The position numbers were made by a program, and so were the translations under genes. The notes beneath the pieces were generated by a model. The model was not told where the DNA came from. It did no database searches and worked only from the letters and a program-made list of their open reading frames with translations. 43,196 nt of DNA. Origin: Gammaproteobacteria bacterium. GTDB taxonomy: Bacteria; Pseudomonadota; Gammaproteobacteria; Chromatiales; Chromatiaceae. Shown here one piece after another: positions 9,232 to 17,157 of the stretch (positions are counted from its first letter, which is position 1; every line of letters starts with the position of its first letter). Location of the stretch: positions 1-43,196 of the forward strand of contig JASJCU010000023.1 of NCBI GenBank assembly GCA_030065815.1. The letters run 5' to 3'.

Positions 9232-9868
9232 GCGCCACCACGTATACGGTCACATCACCGGGACGACGATCCGTGAACAGGCCCCGTAACAAGCCGGCCG
9301 CCAGTCGCAGCGGGCGCGAGAACGCGACGCTGTCAGCGGCGCGCACCGGGTAATCATGCACCGCCCGGACCACCATGTCGCGGCGCCGCAGCAGTTCGGC
9401 CAGCGTCTCGGGCAGCAACGGCATCAGGTGTGTCGGGTCGCCCTTGCGATCGAAGAACGGCAGCTCCGCGCTGACCAGGAAGCGCAGCCGTGCGTGCAGG
9501 CTGCCGATGTTCGGCGTCGTCAACAGGGCGATACCGTCCGCTTTGAGGTGGCGTTGCACGATGTCGACCAGCCGGCCGACGTTCTCGACATGCTCGATGA
9601 CCTCGATGCATGTCACGACGTCGAACTGCCCGAGCGCCGGCCGCGCGTCGCCGTCGATGTCGTGGCGCACGAATTCGAACGTCGGCGGCCCTGCCGGCGC
9701 CGACGTGTCGAGGCCGCTGCATTGTGCGAAACCCAGCTCGCGCACGCGCCGTAACCAGGCGCCGCTGCCACAACCGATGTCGAGGATACTCGCACGGCGG
9801 TCGGCCGCGCGCAGAGCCGACAGCAGGTCGGCGAGGTAGGCGTGCAATCCGGCGAGCGCCCTCTCCAT
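9206..9868 (-). CDS. class I SAM-dependent methyltransferase
   Basis: A 220-residue protein with Rossmann motif I ILDIGCGSGAWLRRV, an acidic end of strand 2, and FDVVTCIEVIEHVENVGRLV in the motif II/post-motif area, the pattern of UbiG/COG2227-type enzymes. In this setting it could O- or C-methylate a sugar or cap a glycan chain, but the substrate is not readable. I chose ATG 9868 because it forms a TGATG junction with the stop of the preceding gene (9870-9868). A longer frame upstream lies inside that gene. The 3' end overlaps the next glycosyltransferase by 26 bp. Confidence 0.85.
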   Translation of the reverse strand: MERALAGLHAYLADLLSALRAADRRASILDIGCGSGAWLRRVRELGFAQCSGLDTSAPAGPPTFEFVRHDIDGDARPALGQFDVVTCIEVIEHVENVGRLVDIVQRHLKADGIALLTTPNIGSLHARLRFLVSAELPFFDRKGDPTHLMPLLPETLAELLRRRDMVVRAVHDYPVRAADSVAFSRPLRLAAGLLRGLFTDRRPGDVTVYVVAHAQRSTSV

Positions 9869-10914
9869 CAGCCACGGTCCGCCGTGACTGGCGCGAACAG
9901 GCGTGCGAGTGTCGCGGCATGCACGCCGACGCGGTGCGGCTGGTACCAGTCCCAGGCCGCGCCGGCGACGCCCGCGCACGCGCACGCGCTGTCATCGTCA
10001 TCGCGCGGCAGGCCGGCGAGGAAATGCTCGCCGGCGCGCAGCCCGTCGCGGTTGGTACCGGGCGCGCCGAGTACCACGGGCGCGACCGCATTGGCGGCAT
10101 AGGCGGCGAACACACCGCTCTTCGCCAGGTACGCGACCGGATAGGCCAGCAGGCCATAGCGCGCCTCGCGCAACACGGCCTGTACCGCATCGGCGTCGAT
10201 GTAGCCATGCCGGCGCGCACCGCTTTGTTCGAGGTCGCGCTGCAGGCGGGGATCGTCGATCGGCGGACCGATGTCGTGCAGCGTCAAGCCGTGCCGCGAC
10301 AGCCACGCGAACAGGTCGCTGCCGACGCTGCGATAGGTTGCCGCGCGCAACGGCGCACCGCCGAACACGACCACGGCAGGCTGCCGGGGGGGGTCGGCGT
10401 CGGCCAGCTCGCCGACGTTCGACGGCACCGGCAGCACCGCATCCACGGCACCCGGCGCGTTCGCGGCCAGCCAGTCGGCCGATGCCCGGCGACTCGCGAC
10501 CCGGAAATCGGCGAGTTCGGCGAGGCGTCGGGTCAGCCGGCGCTGCAGCGGCGACAGCCAGAACGCCGACGTCCACGGCGGCCCGCTGGCATACAGTTCG
10601 TGAAACACGACTGCGAGGCGGCGGATGCGCGGCCGCTGCGCCGCCAGCCGGCGCAGCAACCACAGCGGCGTACCGCGCCGCGAATAGCCGTAGCCGCTCC
10701 AGTGCACGACGACGTCGGCGTCGGCTGGCAGCGGCCAGGCCGGTACGCCGTCCGCCGTCAACCGCACGACATCGCCGGTCCCAGCGCCGAGCCGCGCGCT
10801 GACGGCGAGCGCGTAGTCGAGGACGCCGCCCGGCACGTCCGGGCATATCATCGAGATCCGCGGCCGTTCCGTCACCGCGGGCGTGCGCATCGCCTGGCCG
10901 CTGTCAGGCTTCAT
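9868..10914 (-). CDS. glycosyltransferase, GT-B type (divergent)
   Basis: About 348 residues. ISMICPDVPGGVLDYALAV near the N-terminus looks like the start of a GT-B fold with the PGG(V/I) loop. The rest is diverged: the usual EX7E signature is replaced by a segment around YGLLAYPVAYLAKSGVFAAY that resembles the donor site of some family 4-like enzymes. Its place between a flippase and a methyltransferase supports a glycan role. The start is unsure. ATG 10914 overlaps the flippase stop (10906-10904) by 11 bp, while ATG 10890 would leave a 13 bp gap. Neither has a strong ribosome-binding site. Confidence 0.7.
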   Translation of the reverse strand: MKPDSGQAMRTPAVTERPRISMICPDVPGGVLDYALAVSARLGAGTGDVVRLTADGVPAWPLPADADVVVHWSGYGYSRRGTPLWLLRRLAAQRPRIRRLAVVFHELYASGPPWTSAFWLSPLQRRLTRRLAELADFRVASRRASADWLAANAPGAVDAVLPVPSNVGELADADPPRQPAVVVFGGAPLRAATYRSVGSDLFAWLSRHGLTLHDIGPPIDDPRLQRDLEQSGARRHGYIDADAVQAVLREARYGLLAYPVAYLAKSGVFAAYAANAVAPVVLGAPGTNRDGLRAGEHFLAGLPRDDDDSACACAGVAGAAWDWYQPHRVGVHAATLARLFAPVTADRG

Positions 10915-12199
10915 GCTGTACCACCGTGTCACCCCATTGGCGGATGTTGCGAACGATCAGGACCGCCTGCAGCAGCGCGTAGAACAGCGCCGGGATCAGG
11001 CTGACCACGAGTGCATCGGACACGCTGTGCACGCCGTGTACGGCGATGAACGCGAGCTGCGCGGCGAGGCTCGGCGCAATGACCCACGACTGCCCGCGGG
11101 TGTCGCTCTTGGCGATCGCGATCGCGTACAGCGACATGCTGAGCAGGTGCAGCACGGCGACCAACAGCGCCAGCGGGAGCTCGGCCGACAGCTCCTGGTA
11201 CTGGTCACCGAGGATGAACAGCCAGGCGCCCGGCACGCCATGCGCGGTCAACAGGATCACGACGGCCAGCGCGATCCAGGCGCCGAGCACGAGCAGCGAC
11301 CGGGTTGCGTAGACGCGCACCGTGGCGACCCGCGCGAACAGTGGCTGGATCAGGAAGGGATTGAGCACCGCCAGCAGCGAGACGACCTGGCCGAGCCGCG
11401 CCAGTGCGCCGTACTCGGCCAGGTACTGGGTCTGTCCGGCAACACTGAGCACGAACACGGCGATCTGCCCCTGGAACGCGAAGTACAGGGTACTCGGCAC
11501 CAGCGGCCCGATGAACGCGCGCAGGCGCGCGCGGTCGGCGGCGTCGGCGCGGCCGTGCAACACCCCGACGGCGTGCAGGCGTCGCCACGCGACCCGGCGG
11601 CCGACCGCGGCGCCGAGCATGCCGGCGAGCAGCGCCGCGGCCGCCAGCGGACTGACCAGCAGTATCGCCAACAGCAGCAGGCGGCAGGCCATCTCGGCGA
11701 TGCCCGACAGCGACATCGCGCGCGCATCGTGCTGCAGATTGAATACCGAACGCGCCAGGTTGAGCTCGACCTGCAGGTAACCGAGCGCGATTACGGCCGC
11801 CAGCACCAGCAGCGCGTAACCGGCGCCGCTGCTATAGCGCGGCAGCAGCAGCACGGCGACCGCGACGACCACCGGCAGCGTGATCACGAACAGCCGGCGG
11901 CTCAGACGCTGCGACGCGGCGAACAGTGCGGCCAGACGCCCGACCTGCTCGCGCACCGGCGCGCCGAGCGATATCAGCGCGTTGGTCAGGCCGAGGTTGG
12001 CACCCAGCGTGACCAGGGTCAGCAGCAGGCTGGCGACCGTGAACAATGCGAACTCGTCGACCGGCAGCCAGCGCACGATCAGTATGCCGCCGAGAAACTG
12101 CAGCAGGCGCACGCCGGCCTGGCCGAGCATCAGGCCGGCGACGACGCCGGCCCAGTCGCGGATCGGCGTCGGCGGCACGCCGGCACGGCGCCCGGTCAT
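10904..12199 (-). CDS. Wzx-type polysaccharide flippase (MOP/MATE superfamily)
   Basis: A 431-residue membrane protein with about twelve hydrophobic segments. It begins GVVAGLMLGQAGVRLLQFLG and continues LPVDEFALFTVA, the typical first-helices pattern of RfbX/Wzx exporters. Family knowledge: these move undecaprenyl-linked oligosaccharides from the cytoplasmic to the periplasmic leaflet. The ATG at 12199 directly precedes the conserved part; the frame is open further upstream but with arginine-rich shadow composition. A 649-aa frame on the opposite strand (10883-12832) is antisense to this gene and rejected. With the polymerase-like protein it defines a Wzx/Wzy-dependent pathway. Confidence 0.88.
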   Translation of the reverse strand: MTGRRAGVPPTPIRDWAGVVAGLMLGQAGVRLLQFLGGILIVRWLPVDEFALFTVASLLLTLVTLGANLGLTNALISLGAPVREQVGRLAALFAASQRLSRRLFVITLPVVVAVAVLLLPRYSSGAGYALLVLAAVIALGYLQVELNLARSVFNLQHDARAMSLSGIAEMACRLLLLAILLVSPLAAAALLAGMLGAAVGRRVAWRRLHAVGVLHGRADAADRARLRAFIGPLVPSTLYFAFQGQIAVFVLSVAGQTQYLAEYGALARLGQVVSLLAVLNPFLIQPLFARVATVRVYATRSLLVLGAWIALAVVILLTAHGVPGAWLFILGDQYQELSAELPLALLVAVLHLLSMSLYAIAIAKSDTRGQSWVIAPSLAAQLAFIAVHGVHSVSDALVVSLIPALFYALLQAVLIVRNIRQWGDTVVQHEA

Positions 12200-12323
12200 C
12201 GACGCACCCCGGGAGGCGACGCCGGCAACGGGGCGGTTGGCGCCAGCACGCCGGTCGGCAGGCGGCACCCAACGCCGCGCGGCGGACCGTCTACGACCCC
12301 GAACCGGCGCCGCGGCATCGCCG

Positions 12324-13442
12324 TCACGCGATCACGCTGCGGTAGACGTCGAGCACGCCGTCGGCCGCCGCATCCCACGAGAAGCGCGCCGCATGGGCCC
12401 GGCCGGCCGCGACCTGGCGACGCCGCAGCGTGTCGTCGTCGAGCACCCGCACGACGGCGCCGGCGAGCGCATCGACGTCGTGCGGCGGCAACAGTATCGC
12501 CGCCTGGCCCGCCGACTCCGGCAGCGCGCCGGCATTCGACGCCACGACCGGCGTGCCGCAGGCCATCGCCTCGACCGGCGGCAGGCCGAAGCCCTCGTAC
12601 CACGACGGAAACAGCAGGCAGTCCGCGACGTTGTAGATCCCGGGCATGTCATGCGCGGCGACGTGGTCGAGCTCGACAACATGCGCCGCAAGTCCGCTGG
12701 CCCGCAACAGCGACCGCCACGCCGCGGTCGTGCGCCCGACACGAACGAGTAGCGCCGCCGGCAGCTGCGCCCGCACACGCGCGAACACGGCCATGCTGGT
12801 CGCCTGATTCTTGTAGTACTGGTGGCCGGTGATCAGGACCACCTTCTGGTCCGGCGCGATCCCGTGGCGCTGCCTGATAAGCGCACGCGCGGTCGTCGGT
12901 AGCTCGCGGAAACCCGGGTCGATACCCGGATTGACGACGCGGATCCGCGACGGCTCACAACCGCAGTGCGCCACCAGATCGCGCTTGGTGTTCTCGCTGA
13001 CGGCGATCAGCGCCGCGGCGCGACGGTAGTACCGCGACGTCCATTCCGCGAGCCAGCTGCGGCGCGGTCGGCGGATGCCCGGGATCATCCCGCGGCCGGC
13101 GAGTATCGGTGTCAGGTCGTGCACGGTGACGACGGTCCGCTTTGGGTTGGCGGCACGCAGCACGTGTGCATAGGCGTGGTCGAGGACATGGCGGACGTCG
13201 CCATGCTGCCGGCCGGCCTGCGACGGGTAGTCGATGTAACGCGCCGCGCGCATTCTCAGGTTGAGCAGCTCCGGCAGGCGCCGTGTCGCGCCGCGCAGCG
13301 CCGGCCGATAGGCGGCGAAATCGAAGTCGCGCGGTCGCCGGCGTCGCAATGCCGCGAACAGCTGGTCGGCATAGACCTCCATGCTCAGGCGCCGGTCCTC
13401 GGCAAAGTTGCGCAACAGCAGCACGCGCGACGCCGCCGCCAT
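12324..13442 (-). CDS. family 4 glycosyltransferase (mannosyltransferase-like)
   Basis: A 372-residue GT-B enzyme with VVTVHDLTPILAGRGMIPG in the acceptor half, SENTKRDLVAH, and a clear GT4 donor motif PSWYEGFGLPPVEAMACGTP. This close pattern (EGFGLPPVEAMACG) is common in WbaZ/MtfA-type mannosyltransferases, but sugar specificity is inference. ATG 13442 was chosen because the residues that follow (AAASRVLLLRNF) start the first beta strand. 124 bp of apparently non-coding DNA separate it from the flippase and 97 bp from the upstream nucleotidyltransferase-like gene. Confidence 0.9.
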   Translation of the reverse strand: MAAASRVLLLRNFAEDRRLSMEVYADQLFAALRRRRPRDFDFAAYRPALRGATRRLPELLNLRMRAARYIDYPSQAGRQHGDVRHVLDHAYAHVLRAANPKRTVVTVHDLTPILAGRGMIPGIRRPRRSWLAEWTSRYYRRAAALIAVSENTKRDLVAHCGCEPSRIRVVNPGIDPGFRELPTTARALIRQRHGIAPDQKVVLITGHQYYKNQATSMAVFARVRAQLPAALLVRVGRTTAAWRSLLRASGLAAHVVELDHVAAHDMPGIYNVADCLLFPSWYEGFGLPPVEAMACGTPVVASNAGALPESAGQAAILLPPHDVDALAGAVVRVLDDDTLRRRQVAAGRAHAARFSWDAAADGVLDVYRSVIA

Positions 13443-13539
13443 CACGCGCCGCCGTTCAACCGCAAGGCCGGCACGCGATCGCATGCGCCGGCCTGCGCTG
13501 CGGCGGTTTGCGGAGGCGACGCGCGTACATCGCGGGGAT

Positions 13540-14703
13540 TCAGCGCGGACGCCCGGGCCGGGTCACCAGCCGGCCGGGGGCCCGCCACAGCCGGCGCAGG
13601 TAGGCAAGGCCGAGCGGCAACGCGCCACTGGCAGCGAAGCGCTCACGCATGTAGTCGGCCGGCGGCAGCAGGTGCTCGCGCAACAACGTCGCCCGCGCCC
13701 GCCAGTCCGGCAGCGCCCGGTAGTCGCTCATCAACGCGGCCAGGCGGCCGCCGCGTAGCAGGTCGGCCGACAGTTCGGCACGGCCGGCAGCGCGCGACAG
13801 CGCCTGCAGTGCAACCGCCGGGACGCGGGTCGCCAGGCGTTCTGCGGTCGCTGCCACGGCAGACAGGCACACCCGGGCCATGCCCTTGCGCTCGGCCAGT
13901 GCGGCGAACCGCGACCAGGCCGCAGCGTCCATCGACTGCCCGAGCAGGTGCAGATCGAGCAACCACTGCAGGCGATCCTGCTCGTCGTACTTGACGTGTG
14001 CCGCACGGTGCAGGCAGGCGTGCAGGGCCGCGTGCTCGGGCGACAACACCCGGATGCCGGCCGGCAGCCCGGCGATCGGGCGTGCGTCTGCCCACAACTC
14101 GGCGAAGCGGAACTGCCGGGCGAACACCTGGGCATTGCTGATCTGCCAATGCAGGTCGATCGCGTGCACGGCCGGGGCGCCCGGCAGCACGAAAGTCGCC
14201 TGTGAACTGACGTAGCGTCCATGCACGACCGGCGGACGCCGGTAACCGAGCCGCGTCAACGCTGCGAACGCCCGCGCCCGGTCGGCGGCGGCGACCAGGA
14301 CGTCGGTGTCGCTGCGCGTGCGGTGGGCGGGATGCGTGTAGACGGTGCGGGCGAGCGCCGCGCCCTTCAGCAACAGCGCATCGACAGCGTCAGCGGCGAA
14401 CGCGTCGGCGACGCGCACCAGCTCGGACCCGCGCGCGAGCTCGACGGCGACCTGGCCGTGCAGGCGCTGACGCAACGCGGCGCGCACCTGTCGCGGCCAC
14501 GACGGCCACGCCGGCGTATCGTCGAGCGCCGCGAGCACGCACAGATCGATGCCGTGGTAGTCGGCGAACCGCAGGAAGCCGTCCGTCGTCGCCGCATCCC
14601 GCGGCAGCGTCCAGCGCGGCTGCCGCGCACACAGCGCATCGCAGGCCAGCGCGCTGTAGGCGTCACGCGCCACGGCGACGACCCAAGCGCGGCCTGTCGG
14701 CAT
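13540..14703 (-). CDS. nucleotidyltransferase-fold protein (NTP_transf_5-like), possible lasso peptide tailoring enzyme
   Basis: About 387 residues. The signature is LLKGAALARTVY (residues 111-122) followed by HRTRSDTDVLV with Asp132 and Asp134, the minimal nucleotidyltransferase metal site of the uncharacterised PF14907-type family. Later parts (HAIDLHWQI, LHACLHRAAHVKYDEQDRLQWLLDLHLL) also fit that family. From memory, homologues accompany lasso peptide kinase genes, for example in the pseudomycoidin cluster, where the protein was linked to adding sugars to a phosphorylated lasso peptide. The same family occurs in exopolysaccharide clusters. It lies two genes after an HPr-kinase-like gene and three after the lasso precursor. 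ATG 14703 overlaps the WecA-like gene by 41 bp; GTG 14673 is an alternative start. Confidence 0.75.
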   Translation of the reverse strand: MPTGRAWVVAVARDAYSALACDALCARQPRWTLPRDAATTDGFLRFADYHGIDLCVLAALDDTPAWPSWPRQVRAALRQRLHGQVAVELARGSELVRVADAFAADAVDALLLKGAALARTVYTHPAHRTRSDTDVLVAAADRARAFAALTRLGYRRPPVVHGRYVSSQATFVLPGAPAVHAIDLHWQISNAQVFARQFRFAELWADARPIAGLPAGIRVLSPEHAALHACLHRAAHVKYDEQDRLQWLLDLHLLGQSMDAAAWSRFAALAERKGMARVCLSAVAATAERLATRVPAVALQALSRAAGRAELSADLLRGGRLAALMSDYRALPDWRARATLLREHLLPPADYMRERFAASGALPLGLAYLRRLWRAPGRLVTRPGRPR

Positions 14704-15949
14704 CGATACCGGAATCGTCGCGCACGACCGGCAGCACGACGCCGTAGGCGCCTTGTTCGCGAACGATGACGGTCCGCGACGATGCGCAGACGCGACCGGG
14801 ACCACCGCGCCCGCTTGGCATCGCCTGTGCCGCCGACCCGGTAGGGCCGCGCGAAACGGATCGCCCCGTGCCTGCAGTCGCGGCGCCGCGCCCGGCCAGC
14901 GCACGACCGACCAGCGGGACGAACCGCCAGGGTCGGCTGACCAGGAACAGGTAGCCGGCGAACACGGTGAGGAAGGCCGCGAACAGGTAGCGATCGGCGA
15001 CCTGCAGCTGCCACGCGATCAGACCGACGATGCCGAACAGCGCATGCAGACCGACGATCAACGACACACACTGCGGCACCGACAGGCCGCTGCTCAGCAG
15101 CAGGTGATGGAGGTGATCGCGGTCGGGAGCGAACGGCGATGACCGCAGCCAGGCGCGGCGCACGATCGTCGCGACCGTGTCGTACAGCGGCAGCGCGAAC
15201 AGCCACAACGCGATGACCGGCGACATCGCGCCGGCATCGCCCTGCGACAGACCGATCAGCAGGCATGACAGCACGAAACCGATGACCGTGCTGCCGGCGT
15301 CGCCCATGAAGACCAGCGCCCGCGGCCGCCCGCAGCAACGCAAGTTGAAGACCAGGAACCCGGCCACCGCACCGAGCAATGCGATGCCGACCAGGAAATA
15401 CAGCGGCGCAGCGCCGGCCACCGCGACGACCGACAGGTTGAGCAGCGTGACCACCGTCAGCGCGCCGGACAGGCCGTCGACGCCGTCCGACATGTTCAAC
15501 GCGTTGATCACGCCGGCCACGGCAAACACCGTGAACGGCAGCGCCCAGGCGCCGAGCACGAGCGTGTCGGTCGATACCAGCGCGCCGAGGTCGTGGAGCA
15601 CGATGCCACCGCCGAGCGCGACGACCACGACCGCCGCACCCTGGACCGCGAAACGCACGAGCACGCCGAGGCCGCGGCGATCGTCAACGATGCCGAGCAC
15701 GAACAGCATCGAGGCACCGGCCAGCATGGACGCGAGGGTGGCGTGCCAGGTGCCGGCGAGGAACCCGATCGACAGCAACGCGACGGCAGCGAAGATGCCG
15801 ACGCCACCGACCAGCGGCACCGGGTCGCGATGGCCCTTGTGTCCGCCCGGCCGGTCGACCAGGCCCCAACGCGCAGCGAACGGCATGCTCAGGCGGATGG
15901 TCAGTGCGGCGAGCAGCGCCGCGCCGAAACCGACCAGGATCGCGGTCAC
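14663..15949 (-). CDS. WecA/MraY-family undecaprenyl-phosphate sugar-1-phosphate transferase
   Basis: A 428-residue polytopic protein with every hallmark of the polyprenyl-phosphate N-acetylhexosamine-1-phosphate transferases: DRPGGHKGHRDPVPLVGG at the first cytoplasmic loop, GIVDDRRGLG, NALNMSDGVDGLSGAL, FMGDAGSTVIGF, and the HIHH-type loop DRDHLHHLL. It should start the lipid-linked oligosaccharide by loading HexNAc-1-P on undecaprenyl phosphate. The GTG at 15949 overlaps the kinase stop as GTGA. Odd point: after the last helix (ending near GRALAGRG) there is a hydrophilic tail of about 75 residues, rich in Arg, Gly and Ser, which runs into the next gene. This is longer than usual. Confidence 0.92.
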   Translation of the reverse strand: MTAILVGFGAALLAALTIRLSMPFAARWGLVDRPGGHKGHRDPVPLVGGVGIFAAVALLSIGFLAGTWHATLASMLAGASMLFVLGIVDDRRGLGVLVRFAVQGAAVVVVALGGGIVLHDLGALVSTDTLVLGAWALPFTVFAVAGVINALNMSDGVDGLSGALTVVTLLNLSVVAVAGAAPLYFLVGIALLGAVAGFLVFNLRCCGRPRALVFMGDAGSTVIGFVLSCLLIGLSQGDAGAMSPVIALWLFALPLYDTVATIVRRAWLRSSPFAPDRDHLHHLLLSSGLSVPQCVSLIVGLHALFGIVGLIAWQLQVADRYLFAAFLTVFAGYLFLVSRPWRFVPLVGRALAGRGAATAGTGRSVSRGPTGSAAQAMPSGRGGPGRVCASSRTVIVREQGAYGVVLPVVRDDSGIDADRPRLGRRRGA

Positions 15950-16959
15950 GGCAGCCGCCCGCCAGTGGCCGCGCGACAGCCGCTGCCGGCGACCGCACCG
16001 CCACCGGCCTCCGGCGGCGCCGCATCTGCGCGCGCCTCGACGGCCGCGGCAACGCTGTCGACGTGCTCGAGGCCACTGCGGTAGCGCAAGCGGTCGACGG
16101 CCAGCGCTTGCACCAGCCGCGCCAGCGCGGCGAGGCGCCGACCCTCGATGCCGAGTGCCCGGCTGGCGTCGCCGAGGACGCTGTTCTGCAGCAGGCAGAT
16201 CGTCGCGTCGGCCGCAGCCAGCGCGTCGCTGTGCACGCGGGCCTGCGCACTGTCGGCACAGCGATCGATGACGAATACCCTGCTCAGCGGCACGCTACGT
16301 GCCGCCGGCGCAGCGGGCGACTCGATCACCCGCTTGGCGAAGCGCCGGTGCACCCGCGGACAGGCGTCGTAGGCGTCGCCATGGAAGAAGCGCCCGGCAT
16401 CCGGCCACAGGCGGATCTCGCCACGCGACGGCGACACCGACCAGCGGCCCGCCGTGCAGCGCACGGTCGCCATGTCGTCGCCGAGCAGTCGCCAACCGCG
16501 GGCGACGAGCGCCTGGGCGAGCGTCGACTTGCCGGCCCGGCTCGGTCCGAGCAACGCGATCGCCCGGCCGTCGCGCGCCAGCGCATTGGCGTGCAGACAC
16601 AAGGCCCCCTGACGCTCGAGCAGGATCGCCAGGCCGAACGTCCGCAGGTAATGCTCGGGCGGCGTGCCGCCGCGCCAGTCGACGACGACCTCGTGTTCGC
16701 CGATCAGCAGCCGGCCACGGCCCTGGCACGCGACATCGAGGACCCAGCCATCGGGATGCGCGTACAGCGCCTGACGGCTGACGAAGCGCGCGCCGACCTG
16801 CTGCGTCGACCAGACCGGGCGCGCGTCCGCGGCGAGTTCGATCGCCGCCTCGCGGTAGCTGACCTGCAGGCCGTGGACGAAATCGCCGGTCCGCGCCGTC
16901 GACCGCCACGCTGGGTATCGCCGGCCATGGACGGACACGCCGCGCCGTTGCCCGGGCAT
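15946..16959 (-). CDS. HPr-kinase-like serine/threonine kinase, candidate lasso peptide kinase
   Basis: A 337-residue protein related to the C-terminal kinase domain of HPr kinase/phosphorylase. CLHANAL (121-127) precedes the P-loop GPSRAGKST (138-146), followed by ARGWRLLGDDMA with the Asp pair expected at the catalytic site (161-162). The N-terminal 110 residues are not the DRTGG domain of true HprK. Related stand-alone kinases are found beside PqqD-like proteins and in lasso peptide clusters; paeninodin is phosphorylated by such an enzyme on its C-terminal Ser. Here it begins 13 bp after the lasso precursor stop, so the precursor is the likely substrate. However, the core has no C-terminal Ser. 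No HPr or PTS gene is nearby. Confidence 0.85.
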   Translation of the reverse strand: MPGQRRGVSVHGRRYPAWRSTARTGDFVHGLQVSYREAAIELAADARPVWSTQQVGARFVSRQALYAHPDGWVLDVACQGRGRLLIGEHEVVVDWRGGTPPEHYLRTFGLAILLERQGALCLHANALARDGRAIALLGPSRAGKSTLAQALVARGWRLLGDDMATVRCTAGRWSVSPSRGEIRLWPDAGRFFHGDAYDACPRVHRRFAKRVIESPAAPAARSVPLSRVFVIDRCADSAQARVHSDALAAADATICLLQNSVLGDASRALGIEGRRLAALARLVQALAVDRLRYRSGLEHVDSVAAAVEARADAAPPEAGGGAVAGSGCRAATGGRLP

Positions 16960-16972
16960 GCCGACGCGTGCC

Positions 16973-17146
16973 TCAGCCCTGGAACGGGTTACGCTTGGTC
17001 ATCGCGCCCTGCTCGTCCGGCAGGCTGCCGGAAAAGCCGTGCGTGAGCTCGGCGAGGCTGCCGACCCGCCGCAGCAGCGGCGGCGTGTAGGGCTTGCGCG
17101 CCGGCGGCGCGCCCGCGTCACGTGATGTATCGCTGGTCTGGCTCAT
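16973..17146 (-). CDS. lasso peptide precursor (A protein), 57 residues
   Basis: The small frame starts at ATG 17146 (MSQTSDTSRDAG...). Its leader contains YTPPLLRRVGSLAELT (residues 20-35), an exact fit to the proteobacterial lasso leader rule YxxPxLxxxGxxxxxT bound by the B1 protein. Thr35 is then at the required position -2 and His36 at -1. The predicted core is residues 37-57 (21 aa). It begins GFSGSLPDE, so the Gly1 amine can be joined to the side chain of Asp8 or Glu9, and ends MTKRNPFQG; the tail has bulky Lys, Arg and Phe residues that could act as plugs. The ATG overlaps the stop of the VPLPA-CTERM gene as ATGA, with a Shine-Dalgarno sequence inside that gene. Genes for the cyclase, B1 and B2 lie within 3.5 kb. 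Ring size and cleavage site are predictions. Confidence 0.9.
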   Translation of the reverse strand: MSQTSDTSRDAGAPPARKPYTPPLLRRVGSLAELTHGFSGSLPDEQGAMTKRNPFQG

Positions 17147-17157
17147 CCCGCCCTCCC
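17143..17157 (-). promoter_or_regulatory. stop/start overlap and ribosome-binding site of the lasso precursor
   Basis: On the minus strand GGGAGGG (17157-17151) precedes ATG (17146-17144) by four bases. The ATG overlaps TGA (17145-17143) that ends the upstream VPLPA-CTERM gene. This decides the precursor start and implies coupled translation of the two small exported products. Confidence 0.8.

Noticed and set aside
10883..12832. 649-codon rightward open frame opposite the flippase
   Set aside because: It is antisense to a membrane protein, very Gln/Arg-rich, and its composition is the complement of hydrophobic codons.
15946..16959. genuine HPr kinase/phosphorylase of a PTS system
   Set aside because: The N-terminal domain is different and no HPr, EI or EIIA gene is nearby; the gene directly follows the lasso precursor.
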